Positions 44,977 to 56,688 of a stretch of 64,000 nucleotides of DNA are shown here, piece by piece (positions within the stretch are counted from its first letter, which is position 1; the number at the start of each line of letters is the position of its first letter). Source of the DNA: Kitasatospora sp. MAP5-34 (lineage in GTDB: Bacteria; Actinomycetota; Actinomycetes; Streptomycetales; Streptomycetaceae). The notes under the pieces are model-generated. The model worked only from the letters and a program-made list of their open reading frames with translations. It did no database searches and had not been told where the DNA came from. Made by a program: the position numbers and the translations under genes. The DNA lies in contig NZ_JARXZC010000013.1 of NCBI RefSeq assembly GCF_029894335.1, positions 89,392-153,391 of the forward strand. The letters run 5' to 3'.

Positions 44977-45510
44977 ATGGTCGAGCCCGCAGCCGTACGG
45001 CACCTCGCGACCGCGCACGCCCCGCGCGTACGCCCCCTCGTCCAGCAGACCGGCCACCCGCACGCCCGGCGCCCGGCCCACGCCCCGCACCACCACCGTC
45101 CCGTCGCCGTGGCGCACCCCGCCGCCGTGGCGACCGAGCCGCGCCGCCCGAGGCACCCGCGCGCCGCCTGCGCGCCCACGCACGGCGGCCACGGCGAGCT
45201 GGCGGCCCGCTTCGCCCAACGCCTGGTCGAGGTGCTCACCGGGCTGCGCCCCGCCGGGCAGCTGCAGCGCCACACCACCGTCCCCGCCTACCAGCAGCTC
45301 ACCGCCCTGGTCCGGGGCGGTCCCCTGCGCCCCCGGGGCCGGGTCACCAGCCACCGCCTCGGCCGGGTCTACGACTCCGCGCCCCTGCCCGGCACCCTGG
45401 AGGTCTGCGTCCGGGTCGAGTTCGGCCCACGCCACCACATGGTCGCCTTCCGCCTGGAACAGCACCGCCGCACCGACCAGTGGCAGTGCGCAGCGGTCGA
45501 AGCCCGCTGA
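44977..45510 (+). CDS. Rv3235-like protein
   Basis: 177 residues. The N-terminal third is His/Pro/Arg-rich and disordered. The C-terminal part (about 75–177) is a small conserved domain with LAARFAQRLVEVLTGLRPAGQL and a final strand region VRVEFGPRHHMVAFRLE. This matches the Rv3235 family, which in actinobacteria is a neighbour of secA, as here. Its molecular role is unknown; no enzyme motif is visible. GGAGG lies eight bases before the ATG. It converges on secA across an inverted-repeat element. Confidence 0.8.
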   Translation: MVEPAAVRHLATAHAPRVRPLVQQTGHPHARRPAHAPHHHRPVAVAHPAAVATEPRRPRHPRAACAPTHGGHGELAARFAQRLVEVLTGLRPAGQLQRHTTVPAYQQLTALVRGGPLRPRGRVTSHRLGRVYDSAPLPGTLEVCVRVEFGPRHHMVAFRLEQHRRTDQWQCAAVEAR

Positions 45511-45555
45511 GTCGGGCCAACCACAGCCGAGACCGGTCAGCTCGGGCCAACCACA

Positions 45556-45632
45556 AGGGGCGCGGGGAACTGCGCGAAACCGGAAGGCGACAACCTGTGC
45601 CCTACCGCTCTCGCGCAGTTCCCCGCGCCCCT
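45556..45632. repeat. Dispersed inverted-repeat element, copy 3
   Basis: A perfect 22-bp inverted repeat (45556–45577 with 45611–45632; core GGGGCGCGGGGAACTGCGCG) surrounds a 33-base loop containing CCTGTGCCCTACCG as in copy 1. It lies between the convergent Rv3235-like and secA genes and probably terminates both. Confidence 0.92.
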
Positions 45633-45664
45633 CCAGTCGTCTGACGCTGACCGGCCGTCAGGCC

Positions 45665-48421
<2,757 letters not shown>

Positions 48422-48659
48422 TTGAGCGGGCTCCTTGCCTGGATCGGCTCTGGACGACTGCGAGGCGGGGTTTACCCCACCGTACGGGCCATCGTATGCG
48501 AGGAGTCCAACGCGCCGGGAGGTGCGTCAGCACGGTATTCCCGTGTCACCCCTGCGAGTCTCCGCGAGCACATCCGCCGATAGCACGACCCGGTGGGGCA
48601 AATCGGGCGCCACAGCGGCCGATCCGGGCCTGTCAGTGCCGGCCTCTACGCTGCCGGGC

Positions 48660-49823
48660 ATGAGCCCGTTCTCCCGCACCGCCGAACTCACCGCCGAAGA
48701 AGCCCGCCGGATCGCGCTCCGCGCCCAGGGGCTGCTGGGCGCACCGGACCGGCGCGCGGGGGTGCCCGGGGTGCTCCGACGGCTCGGCGCGGTGCAGCTG
48801 GACACCATCTCGGTGCTGGCCCGCTCGCACGAGCTGATCCCGTACGCGCGTCTGGGCGCGGTGGGCCGCCCGGCCGTCGAGAAGGCGTACTGGGGATCGG
48901 AGGCGACGTTCGAATACTGGTCCCACGCCGCCTGCATCCTGCCGGTCGAGGAGTGGCCGCTGTTCGCCTTCCGCCGCCGCGCGTACCGCAGCCGGGGCAA
49001 TCTCTGGGACCACCAGGTCACCCCCGGGACGTACCGGCACGTGCTCGACAAGCTGCGCACCGAGGGCCCGCTGACCTCCACCGAACTGGGCGGCAGCAAG
49101 AAGACCAGCGAGTGGTGGGACTGGTCCGACACCAAGATCGCGGTCGAGCGCGCGCTCGCCTTCGGCGATGTGGTCTGCACCGAACGCCGCAGCTGGAAGC
49201 GGGTGTACGAGCTGGCCGAGCAAGCCGTTCCGGCGGAGCTCTACGGACAGGAGCTCGGCGACGAGGAGTGCCTGCGCCGCCTGGTCGCGCAGGCGGGAGC
49301 CGCCCTCGGGGTCGCGACCAGGGCCGACCTGATGGACTACCACCGACTGAAGGCCGACCAGGTCGACTCGGTACTGGCCGACTCCGGGCTGCTGCCCGTC
49401 GAGGTGGCGGGCTGGCCCGCACCCGCCTGGGCCGATCCGACGGCACTGGCCACCGAGCCGCGCGGGCGGCACCGGACGACGCTGCTCTCGCCCTTCGACT
49501 CACTGATCTGGGACCGCGCGCGCACCGAGCGGATCTTCGGCATGGCACACCGCCTGGAGGCGTACACCCCCAAGCACAAGCGGGTGCACGGCTACTTCGC
49601 GATGCCGCTGCTGGCCGGCGGCAGGCTGGTCGGCCGGGTCGACCCGGCGCGCGAGGGCAGCACCCTGGTGGCCCGTCAGATCTCCCTGGACGCACCGAAG
49701 TACGTCGAGGAGCTGGCCCGCGCACTGCGCGAGGCCGCCGAGTGGGTGGGCTGCACGGCGGTCCGGGTCGAGGCGCTCGCCGACGAGCGGCTGCGGCCCG
49801 TGCTGGAGCGGCTGCTCGCCTGA
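48660..49823 (+). CDS. YcaQ/AlkX-type DNA glycosylase (winged-helix, HTH_42 family)
   Basis: 387 residues. Tandem winged-helix folds are predicted from the family. The catalytic motif is Q46-L47-D48 (AVQLDTISV); Q-x-D marks the AlkX/YcaQ branch, whereas AlkZ has Q-x-Q. Family landmarks EYWSHAACILP and LLSPFDSLIWDRARTERIFG are intact. Such enzymes remove alkylated bases and unhook interstrand crosslinks, and AlkZ proteins protect antibiotic producers. No biosynthetic cluster adjoins it, so it is probably a housekeeping repair enzyme. The start at 48660 is set by homology. Confidence 0.9.
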   Translation: MSPFSRTAELTAEEARRIALRAQGLLGAPDRRAGVPGVLRRLGAVQLDTISVLARSHELIPYARLGAVGRPAVEKAYWGSEATFEYWSHAACILPVEEWPLFAFRRRAYRSRGNLWDHQVTPGTYRHVLDKLRTEGPLTSTELGGSKKTSEWWDWSDTKIAVERALAFGDVVCTERRSWKRVYELAEQAVPAELYGQELGDEECLRRLVAQAGAALGVATRADLMDYHRLKADQVDSVLADSGLLPVEVAGWPAPAWADPTALATEPRGRHRTTLLSPFDSLIWDRARTERIFGMAHRLEAYTPKHKRVHGYFAMPLLAGGRLVGRVDPAREGSTLVARQISLDAPKYVEELARALREAAEWVGCTAVRVEALADERLRPVLERLLA

Positions 49824-49833
49824 AGCGGGGCGC

Positions 49834-50607
49834 TCACCCTATTTCGAGGATCTTCTCGCGCATCGCGTAGACCACGGCCTCCATCCGGGAGTGCAGTTGC
49901 AGCTTCTCCAGGATGTTGCGGACGTGGTTCTTCACGGTGTTCTCGCTGATGAAGAGCTCCTTGGCGATCTCCCGGTTGTTCATCCCGGTGGCCACCAGTT
50001 TGAGCACCTCCAGCTCGCGGTCGGTGAGCCGAGGCGCGGGCACCAAGTCCCGGTCGTCGGAACGCCGTTGGATCATCGACTTGAACTCGGTGAGCAGCTT
50101 GGAGGCCATCGAGGGACTGATCTGCGACTGGCCGTCGGCGACCGCGCGGATGGCGGTCGCGACCTCGTCGGTGGAGATCTCCTTCAGCAGGTAGCCCGTC
50201 GCGCCGGCCTTGATCGCCTCGTAGAGGTCGGCTTCCTCATCGCTGATGGTCAGCATGATGATCTTGGCACTGGGCACCACGTCCTTGATCGCGGTGCAGG
50301 CCTCGATCCCGCTGCGGCGAGGCATCCGGACGTCCATCAGGATGATGTCGGGCAGCAGGTCGGCGGCCTTCAGTACGGCCTCCGCGCCGTCGCCCGCCTC
50401 CCCGATGACGCGGATGTCCTCCTCCTCGGCCAGCACGATCTCCAGGCCCCGGCGGAACAGCGCGTGGTCGTCCACCACCAGCACCCGGATCGGCTCTGCG
50501 CGACGCGGCGGATACTCCGGCTGGTCGTAGTCCACGGTCTCCCCACCCTGGCCCTGGCCCGGGTTCGCTCCCGGACCGATCCTCGTGCCCTGACTCGGAT
50601 CCCCCAT
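49834..50607 (-). CDS. Orphan LuxR-family response regulator
   Basis: 257 residues: a 38-residue disordered extension, a receiver domain with phospho-acceptor D92 (IILMDVRMP) and acidic pair DD in VLVVDDHALF, and a C-terminal LuxR helix-turn-helix (LTDRELEVLKLVATGMNNREIAKELFISENTVKNH region). No sensor kinase gene is adjacent. The position between secA and hpf is typical of streptomycetes. GGGGGAGGAG precedes the ATG. Confidence 0.92.
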   Translation of the reverse strand: MGDPSQGTRIGPGANPGQGQGGETVDYDQPEYPPRRAEPIRVLVVDDHALFRRGLEIVLAEEEDIRVIGEAGDGAEAVLKAADLLPDIILMDVRMPRRSGIEACTAIKDVVPSAKIIMLTISDEEADLYEAIKAGATGYLLKEISTDEVATAIRAVADGQSQISPSMASKLLTEFKSMIQRRSDDRDLVPAPRLTDRELEVLKLVATGMNNREIAKELFISENTVKNHVRNILEKLQLHSRMEAVVYAMREKILEIG

Positions 50608-50696
50608 CCGCTCCTCCCCCGTAGCCGGTCACTGTCGGCCCATCATTCCATGGCCGACCCGGCTGCGATCACCCTCCGCCGTCGGACCGCCCAGCT

Positions 50697-50732
50697 GGGT
50701 GACCCCGGCGGCCGAAGCCGCCGGGGTCACCC
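50697..50732 (-). terminator. Terminator of hpf
   Basis: GGGTGACCCCGGCGGC and its perfect complement around CGAA, a GNRA-like tetraloop (16-bp stem). It lies 109 bases after the hpf stop and upstream of the response regulator gene. Confidence 0.88.
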
Positions 50733-50759
50733 GGCTCGGTCGAACTCTTCGGTTGTGCC

Positions 50760-50825
50760 GTACCTACCAGGAAGTACCTGCCAGTAGTACCCGTTGGGAG
50801 TACCTACCGGCAGCTACCGGCCGGT
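50760..50825. repeat. Short GTACC tandem repeat behind hpf
   Basis: Five imperfect units of 13–14 bases, each beginning GTACC or GCTACC (50760, 50774, 50787, 50800, 50813). They lie between the hpf stop and its terminator, so they would be in the 3' untranslated region. Confidence 0.7.
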
Positions 50826-50840
50826 CGGCCACCGGACGAA

Positions 50841-51536
50841 TCAGTCCTCGTCCGGCCCGCCGATGGCACCACCGGCACCGCCGACCTCGCCGGCGGCCGT
50901 GCCGTCGGTGCTGAGGTGGATGACGCCGTAGTGGTAGCCGTGCCGGCGGTAGACCACGCTCGGCAGACCACTGTCCTTCTCCACGAACAGGTAGAAGTCG
51001 TGGCCGACGAGCTCCATCTCGTACAGCGCCTGGTCCAGCGCCATCGGCGCGGCCGGGTGCGTCTTCTCTCGGACGACGAGCGGGCCGTCGCCCTCCACCT
51101 CCAGGGATCCCATCATGGTCTTGCGGACCGCCCCGTTGGTCCCCCCGGTCGGCTGCTCGGCGACCGGCAGCGCGGCGAGCGCGGCCGTCGCCTCCGCGAC
51201 ACTGATCGGGGTACGGGCTCCGGTGCCGCCCTTGTGCACCCGGCGCCGGTCCGCGGACTTGCGCAGCTGCGCGTCGAGCTTCGCGGAGGCCAGGTCGAGC
51301 GCCGCGTACGGGTCGGCTGCGGCTGCTTCGGCCCGGATCACAGGGCCACGGGTGAGGAGGGTGATCTCCACCCGGTCGGAACGGTCGGCCTGGCGCGGGT
51401 TGTGCTCCTTGGACACCTCGACGTCGAGGCTGATCACCTTTTCGTCGAACCTCTGGATCTTCTCCAGCTTCTCGGCCACGTGCTCGCGGAACCTCTTGGG
51501 CACCTCGGTCTTGCGGCCCTTGACGACGATGTCCAC
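50841..51536 (-). CDS. hpf: Long-form ribosome hibernation promoting factor
   Basis: 231 residues. The N-terminal HPF/YfiA domain (1–105, VDIVVKGRKTEVPKRF...) occludes the ribosome decoding centre. A linker and a C-terminal dimerisation domain (about 150–215, MALDQALYEMELVGHDFYLF...SVVYRRHGYHYGVI) mark the long form, which pairs 70S ribosomes into 100S dimers. GTG 51536 is chosen because homology starts there and GGATCGGAG is upstream. A Gly/Ala-rich tail closes the protein. Confidence 0.94.
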   Translation of the reverse strand: MDIVVKGRKTEVPKRFREHVAEKLEKIQRFDEKVISLDVEVSKEHNPRQADRSDRVEITLLTRGPVIRAEAAAADPYAALDLASAKLDAQLRKSADRRRVHKGGTGARTPISVAEATAALAALPVAEQPTGGTNGAVRKTMMGSLEVEGDGPLVVREKTHPAAPMALDQALYEMELVGHDFYLFVEKDSGLPSVVYRRHGYHYGVIHLSTDGTAAGEVGGAGGAIGGPDED

Positions 51537-51909
51537 GCAGAACTCCGATCCCTCGTGCTGACGCCGACCCGGAGTGCTCACCGGATCGGGCTGAGACCCA
51601 GCCGGACCAGCCCCTCTACCGCCGACCCGCACTACGTCGGGGGCGGTGAGCGCGACCGGCCCTCACCTCACTTCCTCCCCACCAGGAACGCGTGAAACCC
51701 CTTGGAGCCTTATCGAACACCTGCTTAGGGGATTCCGCCTCCCCAGTCGAACAACGTAGCGGCTCGGGGCTGGCTGTCCAGCTGTTTCACCCTGTTTACC
51801 CTCTTGCGAGTGAAACGACGGTAAACACCTGGACAACACCCCCCAGACGGCCCACCGTTAGGTCTCACTCCGTGCTCCCCACGAGCCCCGGGAGGAGTCG
51901 TGACCGTCC
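51537..51909. other. Divergent intergenic region hpf / ComF-like gene
   Basis: 373 bases without a convincing gene; contains a complex palindrome at 51778–51832. A tiny frame GTG 51900 to TAA (8 codons) overlaps the start of the ComF-like gene and has a GGGAGGAG site, but is probably incidental. Confidence 0.5.
51778..51832. promoter_or_regulatory. Interleaved inverted repeats in the hpf–comF promoter region
   Basis: In order: GTTTCAC (51784), GTTTACC (51794), GTGAAAC (51810), GGTAAAC (51820). The first pairs with the third and the second with the fourth. The flanks CCAGCTG/CACCTGG make the whole a 55-bp imperfect palindrome. This is either a paired operator or, in RNA, a pseudoknot-like arrangement. 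Confidence 0.55.
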
Positions 51910-52665
51910 GTGACCATCAGCGGTAACAACCGACTCACCATCGGCCTCCTCGACCTGCTCGAACTGGTGCTGCCCACCGACTGCGCCGGCTGCCGTACCG
52001 GGCACAGCCAGCTCTGCCCCGCCTGCCGGGCCACCCTGTCCACGCCACCCGCCGGCCCAGCCGGCCCGCTGCCCCCGCCGCCCGGTCTGCCGCCGCTGCA
52101 CGCCGCGATGCCCTACGCCGACCCGGTCCGGCAGCTGCTGCTCGCCCACAAGGAGCGCGGCGCACTCCGGTTGGCCGGGCCGCTGGGGCTCGCGTTGGCG
52201 GCCGCCGTCCGGTCCGCGCTCGGTCCCGCACCGCCCGGGCCGGTCCTGCTCGTACCGATGCCCTCCACCCGGCAGGCCGTCCGCTCGCGCGGGCACGACC
52301 CGATGCTCCGGCTGACCCGCGCCGCCGCGCGGGAGCTGGGCCGGCACGGGCGGCCCGCCACGGTGGCTCCGGTGCTGCGACACCGGCGGACCGTCGCCGA
52401 CCAGTCCGGCCTGTCCGCGTCCGAGCGGCACGACAACCTGCGCGGAGCCCTGCGCGTCCCCGCCCGCTCGGCGGCCCGGCTGGCCGCCCGGGCCCGGGGC
52501 CGCCCGCTGATCCTGGTGGACGACCTGGTCACCACCGGCGCCAGCCTCGCCGAAGCCGCCCGCGCCCTGCACGCGGTCGGCTGCCCACCGCTCGCGGCGG
52601 CGACGGTGGCCGCCACGGGCCGCCGACGGCGGGCACCAACTGCCGGCCTCAGCCCGGGTAGCTGA
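51910..52665 (+). CDS. ComF-like phosphoribosyltransferase family protein
   Basis: 251 residues. The N-terminal zinc-finger-like CAGCRTGHSQLCPAC has four Cys. The C-terminal phosphoribosyltransferase fold has the PRPP-binding motif LILVDDLVTTGAS. ComF proteins aid DNA uptake in competent bacteria, but streptomycete copies are of unknown role. The start is GTG; GGGAGGAG lies 13 bases upstream, which is rather far. Its 3' end overlaps lpqB on the other strand by 17 bases. Confidence 0.85.
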   Translation: MTISGNNRLTIGLLDLLELVLPTDCAGCRTGHSQLCPACRATLSTPPAGPAGPLPPPPGLPPLHAAMPYADPVRQLLLAHKERGALRLAGPLGLALAAAVRSALGPAPPGPVLLVPMPSTRQAVRSRGHDPMLRLTRAAARELGRHGRPATVAPVLRHRRTVADQSGLSASERHDNLRGALRVPARSAARLAARARGRPLILVDDLVTTGASLAEAARALHAVGCPPLAAATVAATGRRRRAPTAGLSPGS

Positions 52666-54514
52666 AGAAGCTCCCGTGGTGCTGCCCGGTCACCTCGCGC
52701 CACTGGTTGCCCAGCAGGCGGTAGATCTGCTTGTTGGACGAGACAGCCAGCACCGGCGGCGCGATGTCGTCGCCCGAGAGGGTCTCCGACGCCGAGACGG
52801 AGAGCATCGAATCGCCGCCCGGCTGCGGGGTGTCGCCGGTCTGCGAACCGTCCGTGCCGACGTAGTGCAGCTGCTGGAGCTTGTTCGGCTCGTTCCCGAG
52901 CACCAGCAGCTGGTCGGTGTCCGCCCAGGAGAACGAGACGATCTCGCTCAGCTTCGGTGCCAGCGGCCGCAGCCCGGTGATCGCCACCTGCGGGTCGTCG
53001 ACCGTCCCCGAGTGCACCACCAGACCCAGCATCAGCGCCGAGGCCCCTGACGACGCGTCGACGACTCGCAGCACCACCCGGGTCCCGTCCGAGGAGATCC
53101 TCAGCTCCTGGACGATCCGCCCGTTCAGCCCGTCGACCTGCGCGGCGACGACGGTCCTGCCACGCACCATCAGGACCCGCGGCGTCACCGGGTCGCGGTC
53201 GACCACCCAGAGGTTCTGCCGCCCGTCCCAGCTCGGCGAGGCCAACCCCTGGTCCGACTGTGCGGGGTGAACGGTCATCAGCGGCCCGGTGGCCTTGTCA
53301 CCCGCGCCGATATCCACCACCGACAGCGACCTGCGGTCGGCGCTGATCACGGCCGCCGCGCCACCGTCCCGGCGGACGGCGATGTCGGCCGGCCTGGCCT
53401 GGCCGGCCTGACTCGGCTGGCCGAGTGCGCCGAGCACCGGCTTACCGTCGCCCTCGCCCTGAGTCTGCATCAACTGGCCGTTGTCCAGCTGGAAGTACTG
53501 CTGCGCCCCGGTGTCCACACCGGCCAGCGCACCGGGAGCGAGCTGCGCGCTGTGCGTCGCGTCCACCGAGCAGGAGCCCTTGGTCCCGCTCAGGTCGAGC
53601 CGTTCGAGCTGCCGCTTGGGCTGCTGGTCGGCGAGGGTGTAGAAGAGCTGCTCGGCCATCATGCGGCAGAGCAGCGGCTGGCTCCCGAAGTCGGCCACGC
53701 TGACCTTGGCGGCAGCCACCTGACTGTCGCTCATCGACACCGGGCCCACCACCCTGACGCCGTGGAAGGCCGTCTCCACCGCACCGCTCAGCCAGTCCGA
53801 CGGACCGTCGGCCAGCGCCTGCGCGGCGGCGGTCAGCGGGTCTATTCGCCGCCGCAGGTAGATCGGGTCGGGCACCAGGACCTGCGGCGGGCCGGCGTGG
53901 ACCGACGGGTCGGCGGCCGAGAAGAAGTAACGGTGGACCGGGCGGTAGCCGTTGTTGAAGTTGGTCAGGTCGACGATCAGCCCGTCCGGCAGCTGGTCGA
54001 TCCGCCACTCGCCCTTGTCCGGGCCCTGGGTCTCCTTCACGAAGGTGAACTTCTGCTGGTACGGCACATCCGGTACGTCCCGGTAGGTGTGCTTGCCGTC
54101 CAGCTGGGCGACCTGACTACCCGTCACCGTGATGCCGGTGGCGTCTCCGTCACCCTTCGGCTGGGTCTGGCTCTTGCTGGCCAGCACCACCACCCCGGCG
54201 TCCGGGTGCCAGCGCTTACGGGCGTCGGCCGTGAGGTACTTCAGGGCGGTGCCGTAGTCGGCCTCGTCCGCGTTGGAGGCGTCCAGGAAGCCCGTCAGCA
54301 GGTCGACCGGGTCCGCGCCCGGGTGCGGCTCCACCGGGAAGACCCGGACCTGGAGGTCCTGCGCGGCGGCGCCCTGCGGGAAGTCGACGGGCGTCGGCGA
54401 CCCGTCGGTGGGCATCCCCGCACAACCCGTGGCGAGCAGCGGGATCAGTACCCCCCACGCCGCCCACACCGCGCCGGTGCGCCGGTCAGCCGCCCTGCTG
54501 CTCGTCCTCGGCAC
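52649..54514 (-). CDS. lpqB: MtrAB-associated lipoprotein LpqB
   Basis: 621 residues. The signal peptide ends in the lipobox LLATGC (about residue 30), followed by a GerMN domain (about 190–330) and a beta-propeller-like region. In actinobacteria LpqB interacts with the sensor domain of MtrB and tunes its signalling for cell-wall homeostasis. GTG 54514 lies inside the 3' end of mtrB (29-base overlap), indicating translational coupling. A longer in-frame extension would precede the signal peptide and is rejected. Confidence 0.93.
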   Translation of the reverse strand: MPRTSSRAADRRTGAVWAAWGVLIPLLATGCAGMPTDGSPTPVDFPQGAAAQDLQVRVFPVEPHPGADPVDLLTGFLDASNADEADYGTALKYLTADARKRWHPDAGVVVLASKSQTQPKGDGDATGITVTGSQVAQLDGKHTYRDVPDVPYQQKFTFVKETQGPDKGEWRIDQLPDGLIVDLTNFNNGYRPVHRYFFSAADPSVHAGPPQVLVPDPIYLRRRIDPLTAAAQALADGPSDWLSGAVETAFHGVRVVGPVSMSDSQVAAAKVSVADFGSQPLLCRMMAEQLFYTLADQQPKRQLERLDLSGTKGSCSVDATHSAQLAPGALAGVDTGAQQYFQLDNGQLMQTQGEGDGKPVLGALGQPSQAGQARPADIAVRRDGGAAAVISADRRSLSVVDIGAGDKATGPLMTVHPAQSDQGLASPSWDGRQNLWVVDRDPVTPRVLMVRGRTVVAAQVDGLNGRIVQELRISSDGTRVVLRVVDASSGASALMLGLVVHSGTVDDPQVAITGLRPLAPKLSEIVSFSWADTDQLLVLGNEPNKLQQLHYVGTDGSQTGDTPQPGGDSMLSVSASETLSGDDIAPPVLAVSSNKQIYRLLGNQWREVTGQHHGSFFSYPG

Positions 54515-56684
54515 GGTGCGCCCCCTCTGTGTCGCTGTCCCTGTCGCTGCCCGCTGCTCCGTCCCGCACCGTTCCGTTCTGCGCAGCCCCGTCCTGCGCT
54601 GCTCCGTCCCGGCCGGCGCGCGAGGCGGGCGGGCGGACAGCGGACCGGTCCACCACGACCTGCGCCCCGGTGGCACCGTACCCCGACGACGCCGCCCGGA
54701 CGTCCGAGGGGTCGGAGACCGGCGCCGACGGCATCCGCCCGAGCCCCGGGCCGATGCTCAGGACTCCGCCGAGGCCGCTGCCGAAGCCGGTCTGCGGGGT
54801 GTCCGGAGTCTCCGGGATGTCCGGCGTACCGACGCCCGGCTCGCCCGACACGGTCAGCGCGGTTGCCCCGGTCGAACGGACGGCCCGCCGGTACGGGGTG
54901 CCGGGCGCGCCGAGGCCCCGGTTGTGCCGGGAGTCCTCGGGCTCCAGGCGGAACGGCGCCCGGCCGATCTCGCCGCCCCGGGTCCGGGGCAGGGTGAGCC
55001 GGAAGTGCGAGCCGCCGCCGGGCTCACCCCAGGCCTGCAGCCAACCGCCGTGCAGATGGGCGTCCTCGACCGCGATGGAGAGGCCGAGACCGGTGCCACC
55101 GGTGGTCCGGACCCGGGACGGGTCCGCGCGCCAGAAGCGGTGGAAGACCCGGGACGCCTCGCCGGGCTTGAGCCCGATCCCGTAGTCCCGGACACCGACC
55201 GCGACGGCACCGCCGGCCGAGCCGAGCTGGATGACCACGTCCCGGCCCTCGCCGTGCTCCAGTGCGTTGACCACCAGGTTGCGCAGGATGCGCTCGATCC
55301 GCCGGGGGTCCACCTCGGCGACGACCGGTTCATCCCCGCCCCGGACGAGTACGGCGCTGCCCTTGGCCTGGGCCAGCGGGTCGGCGGCCTCGATCACCCG
55401 GGTGACGACGTCGCGCAGGTCGACGGGCTCGGCGTCCAGGATCGCGGCGCCCGCGTCGAACCGGCTGATCTCCAGCAGGTCGGCGAGCAGCGACTCGAAA
55501 CGGTCCAGCTGCCCCTGGAGCAGCTCGGCGGAGCGGGCCGCCATCGGATCGAGGTCCTCGCGGCTGTCGTAGATCAGGTCGGCTGCCATCCGGACGGTAG
55601 TCAGCGGCGTGCGCAGCTCGTGCGAGACGTCCGAGACGAAGCGCCGCTGCACCCGGGAGAGTTCCTCCAGCTGACGGATCTGGGCCTGGAGCGCGTTGGC
55701 CATCCGGTTGAACGATTCGCCGAGCCGGGCGATGTCGTCCGTGCCGGTGACCTTCATCCGCTCCTCCAGGTGCCCGGCGGCCAGTCGCTCGGAGATCCCG
55801 GCGGCCATCCGGACCGGCGTGACGACCTGGCGGACCACCAGCCAGGCGATGCCGCCGAGCAGCATCACCACGAACACGCCGGCGGTCGCCAGCGTGCTGG
55901 TGATCGCGCCGAGGGTCTGGGTCTCCTGGACGAAGGAGAAGACGTAGTAGAGCTGGTAGTTCGTGAGATCGGGGCCGGTGAACTGCTTGCCGATGACCAG
56001 GCCGGGTTCCCCGTGGGGCTGGCTGCCGTTGCCGGCGCCGCGCTGGATCTCGGTGGTCTGCTCGTGCGGCCTGGAGGGGTCGGCGGCGACCTGGTTGCGC
56101 AGCTCCGGGGAGATGCTGCTCGGCAGGATGTCACCCGAGTAGAAGGCGCCCTGGAGACCGGCGCTCTGCGCGGTCTCCTCCTGCCCGTCGGTGGGCACCA
56201 GCGCGATCACCGAGTAGACACCGGTGCCGCCGCTGGCGAGGTCGGAGACCTGCTTGATCAGCCAGGTGCTGGTCTGGTCCCGGGTCGGGTCGGTGCCGGC
56301 ACCTGCCTTGGCCTGCAGGTTGATGGCCTCGTTGATCTTCTCCTGCTCGTTCTGGAAGCCGCCGATGGCCTGCCCCTGCGAGGAGGTCTGCTTGTTCTCC
56401 AGCAGCCAGTGGCGGACCTGGGCCACCACGACCACGCCGAGCACCAGCATCGCCACCAGCGAGAGCAGCAGGGTGGCGGCGACCACCCGCACCTGGATCG
56501 ACCGCCGGTACAGCGCGAGCACCTGGTCGACCGGGCGCCGGAACTGACGCACCACCAACGCGAGCAGGGCCGCCGGACCACGGCGGGGCGCACGGCCCTG
56601 GGTGGTCGAGCTCAGTACGTCCCCGCGCACGGCGGACTCCCCGTCGGCACCCGCACCCGACGGGGAGTCGTCAGTATCGAACAT
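54486..56684 (-). CDS. mtrB: Two-component sensor histidine kinase MtrB
   Basis: About 732 residues. Two membrane helices (VVAATLLLSLVAMLVLGVVV near 65 and TAGVFVVMLLGGIAWLVV near 265) bracket an extracytoplasmic sensor domain. HAMP follows, then HisKA with the phospho-His in FVSDVSHELRTPL and an ATPase domain (NLVVNALEHGEG; GTGLGLS). A long Pro/Ser/Gly-rich tail of about 150 residues follows the kinase. MtrB phosphorylates MtrA and senses wall status. The start is uncertain: ATG 56684 (used) or a GTG at 56720 overlapping mtrA. Confidence 0.94.
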   Translation of the reverse strand: MFDTDDSPSGAGADGESAVRGDVLSSTTQGRAPRRGPAALLALVVRQFRRPVDQVLALYRRSIQVRVVAATLLLSLVAMLVLGVVVVAQVRHWLLENKQTSSQGQAIGGFQNEQEKINEAINLQAKAGAGTDPTRDQTSTWLIKQVSDLASGGTGVYSVIALVPTDGQEETAQSAGLQGAFYSGDILPSSISPELRNQVAADPSRPHEQTTEIQRGAGNGSQPHGEPGLVIGKQFTGPDLTNYQLYYVFSFVQETQTLGAITSTLATAGVFVVMLLGGIAWLVVRQVVTPVRMAAGISERLAAGHLEERMKVTGTDDIARLGESFNRMANALQAQIRQLEELSRVQRRFVSDVSHELRTPLTTVRMAADLIYDSREDLDPMAARSAELLQGQLDRFESLLADLLEISRFDAGAAILDAEPVDLRDVVTRVIEAADPLAQAKGSAVLVRGGDEPVVAEVDPRRIERILRNLVVNALEHGEGRDVVIQLGSAGGAVAVGVRDYGIGLKPGEASRVFHRFWRADPSRVRTTGGTGLGLSIAVEDAHLHGGWLQAWGEPGGGSHFRLTLPRTRGGEIGRAPFRLEPEDSRHNRGLGAPGTPYRRAVRSTGATALTVSGEPGVGTPDIPETPDTPQTGFGSGLGGVLSIGPGLGRMPSAPVSDPSDVRAASSGYGATGAQVVVDRSAVRPPASRAGRDGAAQDGAAQNGTVRDGAAGSDRDSDTEGAHRAEDEQQGG

Positions 56685-56688
56685 CACG

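Noticed and set aside
51900..51926. Eight-codon frame before the ComF-like gene as regulatory uORF
   Set aside because: Very short, no codon bias, overlaps the real start region; likely incidental.
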